NCBI RefSeq assembly: GCF_029223255.1
Contig: NZ_JARHUC010000006.1
Location: 1 to 64,000 of the forward strand
Direction of reading: 5' to 3'
Length of the DNA: 64,000 bases
Source: Albimonas marina
Lineage (GTDB): Bacteria > Pseudomonadota > Alphaproteobacteria > Rhodobacterales > Rhodobacteraceae
Positions 55,859 to 64,000 of the stretch are shown in pieces. The notes beneath the pieces are model-generated. The model was given only the letters and a program-made list of their open reading frames with translations, was not told the DNA's origin and made no database searches. How positions within the stretch are numbered: the stretch's first letter is position 1; the number at the start of each line of letters is the position of its first letter. The translations under genes were made by a program, and so were the position numbers.

Positions 55859-57931
55859 TTGACCGCCCTCGGCCTCGCCGCCGACATCGGCGGAACCTTC
55901 ACCGACATCGTGGTCGAGCGCGTCGGCCCGGCGGGCCCCGAGCGGATCTCGGCCAAGGTGCTGACCACCCACGACGCGCCCGAGCGGGCGCTGCTGGAGG
56001 GGGCGGAGCAGGCGCTGGCGAAGGCCGGCGCGAGCTGGGCCGAGGTCACGGCCTTCGTCCACGGCACCACGCTGGCGACCAACGCGATCATCGAGCGCAA
56101 GGGCGCGCGCACCGCGCTGCTGGCCACCGACGGGTTCCGCGACGTGCTGGAGATCGCGGACGAGAGCCGCTTCGACCAGTACGACCTCGACATCGAGAAG
56201 CCCGCGCCGCTGGTCCCCCGCTCCCGCCGCTTCACGGCGCTGGAGCGGATGGACGTGGAGGGGAACGTGCTGACCCCGCTCGACGAGGCGGCGCTGCGGG
56301 CGCTGGTCCCCGCGATCCTCGCCTCCGGCGCCACGGCCGTCGCGGTCGCCTTCCTGCACAGCTACGCCAACCCCGCCCATGAGCGTCGGGCGCGGGAGAT
56401 CCTGGAGGAGGCCGCGCCTGGCCTCGCCGTCTCTCTCTCCTGCGAGGTCTGCCCCGAGATCCGCGAGTACGAGCGCACCTCGACCACCGTCGCCAACGCC
56501 TACGTGCAGCCGCTGATGGCGGGCTACCTGCGCCGGCTGGAGGCCGCGGTGGCCGAGCGCGGCTGCCGCGCGCCGATGCGCCTGATGACCTCGGGCGGGC
56601 GCCTGGCCGGCGTCGACACCGCCTGCCGCTACCCGGTGCGGCTGGTCGAATCCGGCCCCGCGGGGGGCGCGATCCTGGCGGCCCACGTCGCCGCCTCGCG
56701 CGCCGAGGACAAGGTGTTGTCCTTCGACATGGGCGGGACGACCGCGAAGATCTGCCTGATCGAAGGCGGAGAACCGCTCTCGGCCCGGACCTTCGAGGTG
56801 GACCGCTCGGCGCGCTTCATGAAGGGCTCCGGCTTCCCGCTGCGCATCCCGGTGATCGAGATGATCGAGATCGGGGCGGGCGGCGGCTCCATCGCCCGGC
56901 TGGACGCGACGAAATCCATCGCCGTGGGGCCGGAGAGCGCGGGGTCCGAGCCCGGGCCCGCCTGCTACGGCCGCGGCGGCACGGGGGCGACGGTGACCGA
57001 CGCCGACGTGGCGCTGGGCCGGATCGCGCCCGACCGCTTCGCCTTCGACCTGGACGTGGGGCGCGCCACCGCCGCCATCGCCCAGTCCATCGCCGGGCCC
57101 CTGGACCTGACGCCCGAGATGGGCGCCTGGGGCATCGCCGAGATCGTGGACGAGAACATGTCCAACGCCGCCCGCGTCCACGCGGTGGAGCGTGGCGCGA
57201 CGCTCGCCGACCACACCCTGATCGCCTTCGGCGGCGCGGCGCCCCTGCACGCCGCCCGCGTGGCCGAGAAGCTGGGCCTGACCCGCGTGCTGATCCCCGC
57301 CGACGCCGGCGTCGGCTCGGCCATCGGCTTCCTGCGCGCGCCGGTGGCCTACGAGCTGCTGCAGAGCCGCTACATGCGCCTCGACGCCTTCGATCCGGGG
57401 CTGGCGAACGATCTGCTGGACGCGATGTCGGCCGAGGCCGCCGCGCTCGCCGAGGGCGCAGAGGCCACGCAGGAGCGTCGCGCCGCCTTCATGCGCTACC
57501 GCGGGCAGGGGCACGAGATCGCGGTGGACCTGCCGGTCGCAGCCCTGACCGACGCCGACGCCGAGGCGATGCGCGCGGCCTTCGAGGCGGAATACGACCG
57601 CCTCTTCGCCCGCCACATCCCCGGCGCGACCATCGAGATCCTGTCCTGGTCCGTCACCGTCGGCGCCGCCCCGCTGGCGGCCGAGACGCCGCCCGAGGCC
57701 CCTGCGCCCTCGACCCCCGTCCCGGTCCGCGACCGCCTGATCTTCGACACCGCCACGCGCGAGACCCGCAGCGTGCCCGAATACGACCGCCTCGACCTCG
57801 CCCCCGGCGCCCGCATCCCGGGCCCGGCGATGATCGTCGAGCCGACCACCACCACCTTCGTGACCGAGCGCTTCTCGGCCCAGGTGGACGGCGGCGGCGC
57901 CCTGGTCCTGACCGCGCAAGGAGCCCTGTGA
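55859..57931 (+). CDS. hyuA: ATP-dependent hydantoinase/oxoprolinase subunit A
   Basis: The product has 690 residues. The ATPase fold starts DIGGTFTD (9-16). TTLATNAIIERKGAR and SFDMGGTTAKICLI are the other phosphate-binding motifs, and ENMSNAARVHAVERG lies in the C-terminal half. HyuA/HyuB enzymes use ATP to open the rings of N-methylhydantoin, hydantoins or 5-oxoproline. The start is taken as TTG at 55859 because GGAGG stands eight bases upstream and homologues begin a few residues before DIGGTFTD; the ATG at 55766 would add unstructured Pro/Arg. Its stop overlaps hyuB (TGATG). Confidence 0.92.
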   Translation: MTALGLAADIGGTFTDIVVERVGPAGPERISAKVLTTHDAPERALLEGAEQALAKAGASWAEVTAFVHGTTLATNAIIERKGARTALLATDGFRDVLEIADESRFDQYDLDIEKPAPLVPRSRRFTALERMDVEGNVLTPLDEAALRALVPAILASGATAVAVAFLHSYANPAHERRAREILEEAAPGLAVSLSCEVCPEIREYERTSTTVANAYVQPLMAGYLRRLEAAVAERGCRAPMRLMTSGGRLAGVDTACRYPVRLVESGPAGGAILAAHVAASRAEDKVLSFDMGGTTAKICLIEGGEPLSARTFEVDRSARFMKGSGFPLRIPVIEMIEIGAGGGSIARLDATKSIAVGPESAGSEPGPACYGRGGTGATVTDADVALGRIAPDRFAFDLDVGRATAAIAQSIAGPLDLTPEMGAWGIAEIVDENMSNAARVHAVERGATLADHTLIAFGGAAPLHAARVAEKLGLTRVLIPADAGVGSAIGFLRAPVAYELLQSRYMRLDAFDPGLANDLLDAMSAEAAALAEGAEATQERRAAFMRYRGQGHEIAVDLPVAALTDADAEAMRAAFEAEYDRLFARHIPGATIEILSWSVTVGAAPLAAETPPEAPAPSTPVPVRDRLIFDTATRETRSVPEYDRLDLAPGARIPGPAMIVEPTTTTFVTERFSAQVDGGGALVLTAQGAL

Positions 57932-59550
57932 TGAGCGACCTGTCCCCCATCGAGCTCCAGATCATGTGGTCCCGCCTGATCGCGGTGGTCGAGGAGCAGG
58001 CCCAGACCCTGCTGCGCACCGCCTTCAGCCCCATCGTGCGCGAATGCGGCGACCTGAGCGCCGGCGTCTTCGACGTCGAGGGCCGGATGCTGGCGCAGGC
58101 CGTCACCGGCACGCCGGGCCACGTGAACTCGATGGCCGAGAGCGTGCGCCACTTCCTCGACCGCTTCCCGCCCGAGACGATGGAAGAGGGCGACATCTAC
58201 ATCACCAACGATCCCTGGATGGGGACGGGGCACCTGAATGACTTCGTTCTGACCACGCCCTGCTTCCTGGACGGGCGCCTGGTGGCGCTGTTGTCCTGCA
58301 CCTCGCACCTGATGGACATCGGCGGCATCGGCTTCGGCCCGGACGCCACGGACGTGTTCATGGAGGGGCTGTCGATCCCGTTCCTGAAGCTCGCCTCGAA
58401 GGGCGTGCTGAACGAGACGCTTCTGGCGATGATCCGCGCCAACACCCGCCTGCCGGTGGACACCGAGGGCGACGTCTACAGCCTTGCCGCCTGCAACGAC
58501 GTCGGCTGCCAGCGCCTGCAGGCGATGATGCGGGAGTTCGGGCTGGAGAGCCTGGACGCGCTGGCGACCCACATCCTCGAGCGCTCCCGCGAGGCGGTGC
58601 TGGAGGAGGTGCGGGCGCTGCCCAAGGGGACCTGGTCCTCCTCGATGACCGTGGACGGCTACGAGGCGCCGGTGACGCTCGCCTGCACCGTGACGGTGCA
58701 TGACGAGGGGATCCACGTGGACTTCGAGGGCACCGGGCCGCAGTCTCCGCGGGGCATCAACGTGCCGATGAGCTACACGACCGCCTACACGGTCTTCGGG
58801 CTGGGCTGCGTGGTGGCCTCCCGCGTGCCCAACAACGCCGGCTCGCTGGGCCCGCTGACGGTCTCGGCGCCCGAGGGCTGCATCCTCAATGCGGTGAAGC
58901 CCGCGCCCGTCGCCTCGCGCCACGTGATCGGGCAGATGCTGCCGGACGTGGTCTTCGGGGCGCTGCGGCAGGCGGTGCCGACGCGGGTTCCGGCCGAGGG
59001 CACCTCCTGCCTGTGGAACCTCAACGTCCGCGGCGTGGCGGCGGAGAGCGACGGGAACTACGGGTTCTCGATGGCGGTGACGTCGAACGGCGGCACCGGC
59101 GCGCGGCCCTTGCGCGACGGGCTGTCGGCGACGGCCTACCCCTCCGGCGTGAAGGGCACCCCGGTCGAGATCGCCGAGGCCATCACCCCGCTGGTCTTCC
59201 GCCGCAAGGAGTTGCGGCCGGACTCGGGCGGCGAAGGCCGCTCCCGCGGCGGCCTCGGCCAGGTGATCGAGATCGAGAGCCGGATCGGCAAACCGTTCGA
59301 ACTGCTGGCCGCCTTTGACCGCATCGACCATCCCGCACGCGGGGTGGACGGGGGCGGCGACGGGGCGGCGGGCTCGGTCTCGCTCGCCTCGGGCAAGCCG
59401 CTGAAGGGGAAGGGCTTCCAGACCATCCCGCCCGGCGACCGGCTGGTGGTGCTGACCCCGGGCGGCGGCGGCATCGGTCCTTCGGCCGAGCGGGCCGAGG
59501 AGGCGGTCGCCCGCGATCTCGCCGAAGGCTACGTCACCGCGAAACCCTGA
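57931..59550 (+). CDS. hyuB: ATP-dependent hydantoinase/oxoprolinase subunit B
   Basis: The product has 539 residues. ELQIMWSRLIAVVEEQAQTL, REcGDLSAGVFD, TGTPGHVNSMAESV and ITNDPWMGTGHLNDF are the HyuB N-terminal signatures, and the C-terminal TPGGGGIG ends the domain. It forms the ring-cleaving complex with HyuA. AAGGAG precedes the overlapping start; GTG at 57928 is an alternative. The second TRAP transporter converges on its 3' end and is a plausible uptake system for the substrate. Confidence 0.94.
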   Translation: MSDLSPIELQIMWSRLIAVVEEQAQTLLRTAFSPIVRECGDLSAGVFDVEGRMLAQAVTGTPGHVNSMAESVRHFLDRFPPETMEEGDIYITNDPWMGTGHLNDFVLTTPCFLDGRLVALLSCTSHLMDIGGIGFGPDATDVFMEGLSIPFLKLASKGVLNETLLAMIRANTRLPVDTEGDVYSLAACNDVGCQRLQAMMREFGLESLDALATHILERSREAVLEEVRALPKGTWSSSMTVDGYEAPVTLACTVTVHDEGIHVDFEGTGPQSPRGINVPMSYTTAYTVFGLGCVVASRVPNNAGSLGPLTVSAPEGCILNAVKPAPVASRHVIGQMLPDVVFGALRQAVPTRVPAEGTSCLWNLNVRGVAAESDGNYGFSMAVTSNGGTGARPLRDGLSATAYPSGVKGTPVEIAEAITPLVFRRKELRPDSGGEGRSRGGLGQVIEIESRIGKPFELLAAFDRIDHPARGVDGGGDGAAGSVSLASGKPLKGKGFQTIPPGDRLVVLTPGGGGIGPSAERAEEAVARDLAEGYVTAKP

Positions 59551-59752
59551 GGACGCAGGCGCCGCGCCACGGCCCCGTCCGTGGCCGGCGCCCCGCCCGC
59601 GGCGCGGTCCTGGCCGGGGCGCCGGTCGCGACCATCTCCCGACGGCGTCCGCCGGGACCCCTCGCCCCATGCGCGCGGCCGGTCCGCGCCGCGGGCGAGG
59701 GGCCGGCCAAGGGCGCGCGGCCCGACGCGGCGCCCCCGCCCGGCGACGGGCG

Positions 59753-61060
59753 TCAGCGGGAGATCATCCAGCCGACCGGGGCCGTCACGATCTCCGGGAT
59801 CACGGTGATGATCACGATCCCGACCAGCATCAGCGCGAAGAACGGCATCGAGGCGCGGGTCACCTTCAGGATGTCCCGCCCGGTCAGCGATTGCAGCACG
59901 AACAGGTTGAACCCCACCGGCGGGGTGATCTGGGCCATCTCGACCACGATCACCGTGAAGATGCCGAACCACAGCAGGTCGATCCCCGCATCCTTCACCA
60001 TCGGCAGCACCACCGAGGCGGTCAGCACCATCATCGAGACGCCGTCCAGGAAGCACCCCAGCACGATGTAGAGCAGCGTCAGCACCGCCAGCAGCTCATA
60101 GGCGCTCAGGTTCCAGGCCTTCACCTCCGCCGCGATCACCCGCGGCACGCCGGTGAAGCCCATGGCGATGGACAGGAACGCCGCCCCCGCAAGAATGAGC
60201 GCGATCATCGTCGAGGTCCGCACGGCGGCCATCAGCGCGTCCATGAAGCTCGCGACCGTCAGCGTCCGGCTCCACGCCGCCAGCGCCAGCGCGCCGATCA
60301 CGCCCATGGTGGCGGCCTCGGTGGGGGTGGCGTAGCCGCCGTAGATCGAGCCGATCACCAGGAAGATCAGCAGCGCCACCGGGATCAGCAGGCGGGACCG
60401 CGCCAGCTTCTCGCGCCAGCCCAACCGCTCCTCGAAGGGGGGCGCGAGGCTCGGGTCCAGCTTCGCGCGGATCGCCACGTAGCCCATGAACAGCGCGATC
60501 AGCATCGCGCCCGGAACCACGCCCGCGATGAACAGCCGGCTGATCGAGACCTGCGCGACGACGCCGTAGACGATCAGCATGATCGAGGGCGGGATCAGCA
60601 GCCCCAGCGTGCCCGACCCGGTCAGCGTGCCGATGATCAGCCGCTCGTCGTAGCCGCGCTTGGTGAGCTCGGGCACCGACATGCGCCCGATGGTGGCGCA
60701 GGTGACGGCCGAGGAGCCCGCCACCGCCGCCATCACCCCGCAGCCCAGGATGTTCACGTGCAGCAGGCCGCCGGGCAGGCGGCCGACGACAGGGCTCAGG
60801 CCGCGGAACATGTCCTCGGACAGGCGCGTGCGGAACAGGATCTCGCCCATCCAGATGAACAGCGGCAGCGCGGTCAGCGCCCAGTTCCAGCTCGCGTCCC
60901 ACACGGTCGAGGCCAGCAGCGACCCCGCCGGCGCCGGCGAGAAGAAGTTCATCGCCACGAACCCGACCGCGGTCAGCGCCACCGCGACCCAGATGCCCGA
61001 GGCCAGCAGCAGCCCCATCACCGCGAAGAGGACGACGGCGACGGTTCCCGGATCGCTCAT
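59753..61060 (-). CDS. TRAP transporter large permease, second system
   Basis: The product has 435 residues, DctM family, with about twelve helices. LTALPLFIWMGEILFRTRLS, CGVMAAVAGSSAVTCATIGR and GTLGLLIPPSIMLIVYGVVA are the family segments. Its start overlaps the stop of the small permease gene (ATGA), so the subunits are coupled. It is the 3' gene of the operon and converges with hyuB, 202 bp apart. It differs clearly from the first system, so it probably serves another acid. Confidence 0.94.
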   Translation of the reverse strand: MSDPGTVAVVLFAVMGLLLASGIWVAVALTAVGFVAMNFFSPAPAGSLLASTVWDASWNWALTALPLFIWMGEILFRTRLSEDMFRGLSPVVGRLPGGLLHVNILGCGVMAAVAGSSAVTCATIGRMSVPELTKRGYDERLIIGTLTGSGTLGLLIPPSIMLIVYGVVAQVSISRLFIAGVVPGAMLIALFMGYVAIRAKLDPSLAPPFEERLGWREKLARSRLLIPVALLIFLVIGSIYGGYATPTEAATMGVIGALALAAWSRTLTVASFMDALMAAVRTSTMIALILAGAAFLSIAMGFTGVPRVIAAEVKAWNLSAYELLAVLTLLYIVLGCFLDGVSMMVLTASVVLPMVKDAGIDLLWFGIFTVIVVEMAQITPPVGFNLFVLQSLTGRDILKVTRASMPFFALMLVGIVIITVIPEIVTAPVGWMISR

Positions 61061-61605
61061 TCCCCGCCCTCCAGCACGTGTTCGGCGTTGGCCTCGTAGG
61101 AGGGGACCTCTCCGCGCAGGATCGCGATGAACTCGTCCACCAGGGCGACCAGGAACACCGCCGCCCCCAGCGCCATGGCGCTGCGCGGGATCCACAGCGG
61201 GATCGCCATCAGGCCGGGGCTGATCTCGTTGAACTTCCAGGAGAACCAGACGAAGTCGATCGCCCAGTAGAGGAAATACGCCACCGCCGCGATCGAGAAG
61301 GCGACGCACCACAGCTCCAGCCAGCGGCGGGGGCCGGCGGACGCCCGTCCGATCAGCAGGGTGACGCGGATATGGGCGCCGCGCCGGAACGCGTAGGCGA
61401 GCCCGAGGAAGGTCGAGGCGGCGAGGCAGAACCCCGCCGTCTCGGTCGAGTCGATGGTCCCGCCCAGTTGCCGGGCGACGACCTGCGCCACGATGGTCGC
61501 GGCGATGCCGACCAGGAACAGGCCGGCGAGCGCCCCCGCAGCCAGGTAGAGCCCGTCCAGGGCGCGCCTGAGCGCGCCCCGGGACGCCGCGGGAGCCCCG
61601 CTCAT
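61057..61605 (-). CDS. TRAP transporter small permease, second system
   Basis: The product has 182 residues with four helices and the DctQ pattern (TIDSTETAGFCLAASTFLGL, then AYAFRRGAHIRVTLLIGR). It sits between the binding protein and the large permease genes, 7 bp after the former and overlapping the latter by four bases. Confidence 0.9.
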   Translation of the reverse strand: MSGAPAASRGALRRALDGLYLAAGALAGLFLVGIAATIVAQVVARQLGGTIDSTETAGFCLAASTFLGLAYAFRRGAHIRVTLLIGRASAGPRRWLELWCVAFSIAAVAYFLYWAIDFVWFSWKFNEISPGLMAIPLWIPRSAMALGAAVFLVALVDEFIAILRGEVPSYEANAEHVLEGGE

Positions 61606-61612
61606 CCCCCGG

Positions 61613-62590
61613 TCACTCGGCCAGGTAGGCGTCGAGCACGGCGATGGCCTCGGGGCTGGCGGTGGCGCGCCAGTCGTCGACCATCGTCTTCCCGATCTCC
61701 TTCATGCGGGCCATGATCGGCTCGGGCGCGTCGGTGGTGGTCATGCCGTTGGCGGCCAGCACGCCGATCTGCTCCTTGGTGGTGGCGGCCGACATCTCCC
61801 AGCCGCGGGCCTCGGCGGCCTCGGCGGCGTTGAGGATGGCGGTCTGGGTGTCGGCGGGCAGGGCCTCGAACATCGCCTTGTTCACGATCACCGCGTTCTT
61901 GGAATAGATCGCGCCGGCGTAGGTGAAGTAGTCGGTGTTGTCCCAGGCCTGGATGTCGATGCCGGTCTGGGGCGAGGTGAACAGCGCCTCGATCAGGCCG
62001 GTCGAGAAGGCCTGCGGGATCTCGGCGAAGGGCAGGATGGTGGCCTGAAAGCCCAGCATCTCGCCCATCTTCTGGGTGGCGGTCGAGTAGATGCGCAGCT
62101 TCTTGCCCTCGAAGTCGGCCAGCGTCTCGACCGGGGTCTTGGTGTAGAAGCCCTGGCCCGGCCAGGGCTGGTAGAACAGGACCATCACGCCCGCCTCGCC
62201 CAGCTTCTTCTCGAAATAGGGCTTCTGGAGGTCCTTCAGCCGCCAGGCGTCCTCGTAGGTGCCGGCGATGAAGGGCACGCCGGCGAGGATGTACATCGGA
62301 TCCTCGTTTCCGTAGACGCCCAGCCGGATCTCGCCGATCGGGACCTGGCCGCGCTGCACCGCGGTCTTGATCGCGTCGAGCTTGATCAGCGTGTCGTTGG
62401 ACTGCAGGTCGATCTCGAGATCCGTGTTCGCGCTCACGTCCTCGATGAACATCCGCAGGTTCTTGGTCAGGAAGTTGTCCTCGGGGTAGCCCGAGGCCAT
62501 GATCCAGGTCTCGGCCTGCGCGGCCGCGGCCGAGAGGCCCATGGCCAGCCCCGCGATCCCTGCGGCGATGAAGTTCCGGTGTGCGAACAT
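61613..62590 (-). CDS. TRAP transporter substrate-binding protein, second system
   Basis: The product has 325 residues with a signal peptide (about 1-26, ending AAAAQA). The mature sequence has the DctP fold: TWIMASGYPEDNFLTKNLRM, IKTAVQRGQVPIGEI, and FEGKKLRIYSTATQKMGEML with the conserved Arg that contacts a carboxylate. It is the first gene of the operon. A 787-bp gene-free region precedes it. Its ligand may be the HyuAB substrate, judged only from position. Confidence 0.92.
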   Translation of the reverse strand: MFAHRNFIAAGIAGLAMGLSAAAAQAETWIMASGYPEDNFLTKNLRMFIEDVSANTDLEIDLQSNDTLIKLDAIKTAVQRGQVPIGEIRLGVYGNEDPMYILAGVPFIAGTYEDAWRLKDLQKPYFEKKLGEAGVMVLFYQPWPGQGFYTKTPVETLADFEGKKLRIYSTATQKMGEMLGFQATILPFAEIPQAFSTGLIEALFTSPQTGIDIQAWDNTDYFTYAGAIYSKNAVIVNKAMFEALPADTQTAILNAAEAAEARGWEMSAATTKEQIGVLAANGMTTTDAPEPIMARMKEIGKTMVDDWRATASPEAIAVLDAYLAE

Positions 62591-63377
62591 GGTGCGCTCC
62601 CTGTCATGAAGCCTGCGGCGCTTGCTGGCCGCCCGAATGATTTGAACGCAAGCGACATGCCAAGGGCAAGCAAGTTGCCGCCAGGTCGGCGGAGGCGCCC
62701 TGCGGGCGGGCTTGGGCCCGGCACGGGCGTTCGCGCGTTCGGGAGGAGGCGGCGACGGCGGAGAGCGGGCCGGCGCTTCGGGAACTCACCGAAGAACAGG
62801 CGCTCCGCGAGGCCCGCAGGCGTCGCGCCGGGGCGCTTGCGGCGGGGGTGGCGCCAGCATTCGGTTGCAGGGGAGCGGCTGCGGCCTTGGGGCCTCGGTC
62901 GAAACCTCCGTCGGAGGCTGCTCGAGCCGGCGATCCCTTCAGGCGGTTGGACGGGAGCGAGGTGGCGTTCGGACAGGCGCCGGCGCGGCAGGCGGCAGGG
63001 GAAGCGAGCCGTTGATCGGCGCGGGCGCGATGGGCGGAAGGTCCTCGCCCGAGGGGGACGGAGAACGGCGCTTCTCCCGTGCTTCTCGGTTCCGCCTGGT
63101 TCGCCGCGGCGTTGGGGCGGTTGGGAGAGGGACATTTGCGGCCGGCATGCACGGCACGGCCTGGCGACGTCCGCGCCTCAACGCCTGCGCTTGCAGAGGC
63201 CACTGGAGACGCCGAGGCGGTCGCAGACGTGGACCGCCGACGACCTGCGTCACGGACAAGTCGCCAGCCCGCATCGCGCGGGCGGGCGCCTCGCGAGCGC
63301 TGGCGCGCGCACGGTGGGGTCTGCGCGCCCCCGGGTCGTCCGACCGCCCGCGGGGCGCGGAGCGGCGGGCGGGGCGC
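62591..63377. other. 787-bp region without a supportable gene
   Basis: The longest frames (for example 62604-63203 on the minus strand) have Ala/Pro/Arg/Ser composition without family motifs. No tRNA-like cloverleaf or riboswitch was seen. The part next to 62590 is the TRAP promoter region, and the part next to 63377 holds the lexA 3' hairpin. It may contain decayed sequence or an unrecognised small RNA. Confidence 0.5.
63344..63372 (-). terminator. Possible hairpin downstream of lexA
   Basis: CCGCCCGC and GCGGGCGG form an 8-bp stem with a 13-base loop, starting 5 bp past the lexA stop. There is no T-tract. Confidence 0.35.
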
Positions 63378-64000
63378 TCAGTAGGTGCGGATCAGGCCCA
63401 CGAGGCGGCCCTGGATCGAGACCTGGTCGGCGCGGAACAGGCGCGTCTCGTAGGCGGGGTTGGCGGCCTCGAGCGCGATCATGCCGTTCTGGCGGCGGAG
63501 GCGCTTGAGCGTCGCCTCCTCGTCCTCGACCAGCGCCACCACGATGTCGCCGTTGTCGGCGGTGTCCTGGCGCTGGATGACCACCAGGTCGCCGTCGTGG
63601 ATCCCGGCGTCGATCATCGAATCGCCCTTCACCTGCAGCGCGTAGTGGTCCTTGCCCCGGCGCAGCATGCCCGTGGGGACGCCGACCTCCCGCTCCTGGT
63701 GCTGGATCGCCGAGATCGGGGTGCCGGCGGCGATGCGGCCCATCAGGGGAACCGTGCCGAAATCGGCCGTCTCGAAGGCGGGGAGCGCGGGCGCAGGCTT
63801 GCCGGCGCCGCCCTCGATCACCTTGGGCGCGAAGCCCGCGGGATGGTCGGCCAGGCTGTCGGGCAGCTTCACGATCTCGATCGCGCGGGCGCGATGCGCC
63901 AGGCGGCGGATGAATCCCCGCTCCTCCAGCGCCGTGATCAGCCGGTGGATGCCGGACTTGGAGCGGAGGTCCAGCGCCTCCTTCATCTCGTCGAAGGAGG
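63378..64000 (-). CDS. lexA: LexA repressor (partial, N-terminus beyond the window)
   Basis: About 207 residues are visible. The sequence enters in the helix-turn-helix at [20 protein letters not shown], lacking only the first 25 or so residues. The self-cleavage site is the Ala-Gly in MGRIAAGTP, the Ser nucleophile lies in [11 protein letters not shown], and the Lys in [11 protein letters not shown]. LexA represses SOS DNA-repair genes until RecA triggers its cleavage. A candidate site lies ahead of tag in this same window. It is the last gene seen. Confidence 0.96.
   Translation of the reverse strand, partial: SFDEMKEALDLRSKSGIHRLITALEERGFIRRLAHRARAIEIVKLPDSLADHPAGFAPKVIEGGAGKPAPALPAFETADFGTVPLMGRIAAGTPISAIQHQEREVGVPTGMLRRGKDHYALQVKGDSMIDAGIHDGDLVVIQRQDTADNGDIVVALVEDEEATLKRLRRQNGMIALEAANPAYETRLFRADQVSIQGRLVGLIRTY

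Noticed and set aside
62604-63203. 199-codon open frame on the minus strand
   Set aside because: Ala/Ser/Pro/Arg composition with no motif, no good ribosome site, and competing frames of equal quality.

Overview
The window is very GC-rich DNA from an aerobic alphaproteobacterium, most likely a member of the Rhodobacterales. The evidence is the gene set: aerobic-type cobN with cbtBA and cobW, PhaR-controlled PHA genes, several TRAP transporters, an alphaproteobacterial LexA, a VPLPA-CTERM protein, and extreme G/C bias at third codon positions. No rRNA, tRNA or CRISPR array was found. All calls come from reading the sequence; no database search was run.

Layout. 1-2.4 kb: debris of mobile elements. 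The right end of an IS3-family element has cut a tniB-like ATPase gene, leaving its last 88 codons, and an intact long tniQ follows with a strong terminator. 2.6-13.1 kb: a secreted RTX protein, a periplasmic sulfatase, an AraC regulator divergent from a crotonase, a cytoplasmic DMSO/biotin-sulfoxide-reductase-type molybdoenzyme, and kynureninase. 13.2-15.8 kb: one gene fusing a Baeyer-Villiger monooxygenase to an HSL-type esterase. 16.2-23.4 kb: a catabolic island with an amino-acid-type ABC transporter, a ureohydrolase and an M20 deacylase on one strand, and a LysR regulator plus M28 peptidase on the other. 23.4-28.4 kb: an alpha/beta hydrolase, a DUF411 protein, a TPR protein, DNA-3-methyladenine glycosylase with a probable SOS box, and an EAL protein.

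28.7-33.7 kb is the PHA locus: phaR, a short PHA-synthase-like hydrolase, phaA and phaB, with palindromes that are good candidates for PhaR operators. A broken FkbM methyltransferase and an EamA transporter follow. 35.6-47.8 kb is a cobalamin locus: a B12 riboswitch leads into cbtB-cbtA-cobW-cobN, then a GFA-fold protein, a phosphatase-like protein lacking its catalytic cysteine, cobO and cobQ. cobD and cobT are on the opposite strand, and cobU follows. These genes cover cobalt uptake, cobalt insertion, adenosylation, amidation, aminopropanol attachment and lower-ligand activation. cobC and cobS/cobV are not in view.

47.9-62.6 kb is devoted to small nitrogenous acids. A TRAP transporter heads an operon with 2,3-diaminopropionate ammonia-lyase and an N-carbamoyl-D-amino-acid hydrolase-type enzyme. 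Beyond it lie a short-chain dehydrogenase, a PQQ-dehydrogenase-like protein with a VPLPA sorting tail, ATP-dependent hydantoinase subunits hyuA and hyuB, and a second TRAP transporter converging on them. Together they suggest uptake and breakdown of carbamoylated or cyclic ureido amino acids. The window ends inside lexA.

Best candidates for undescribed biology: the TRAP-DpaL-carbamoylase operon (47.9-53.1 kb), the ABC-ureohydrolase-M20 island (16.2-23.4 kb), and the monooxygenase-esterase fusion with an altered signature motif.
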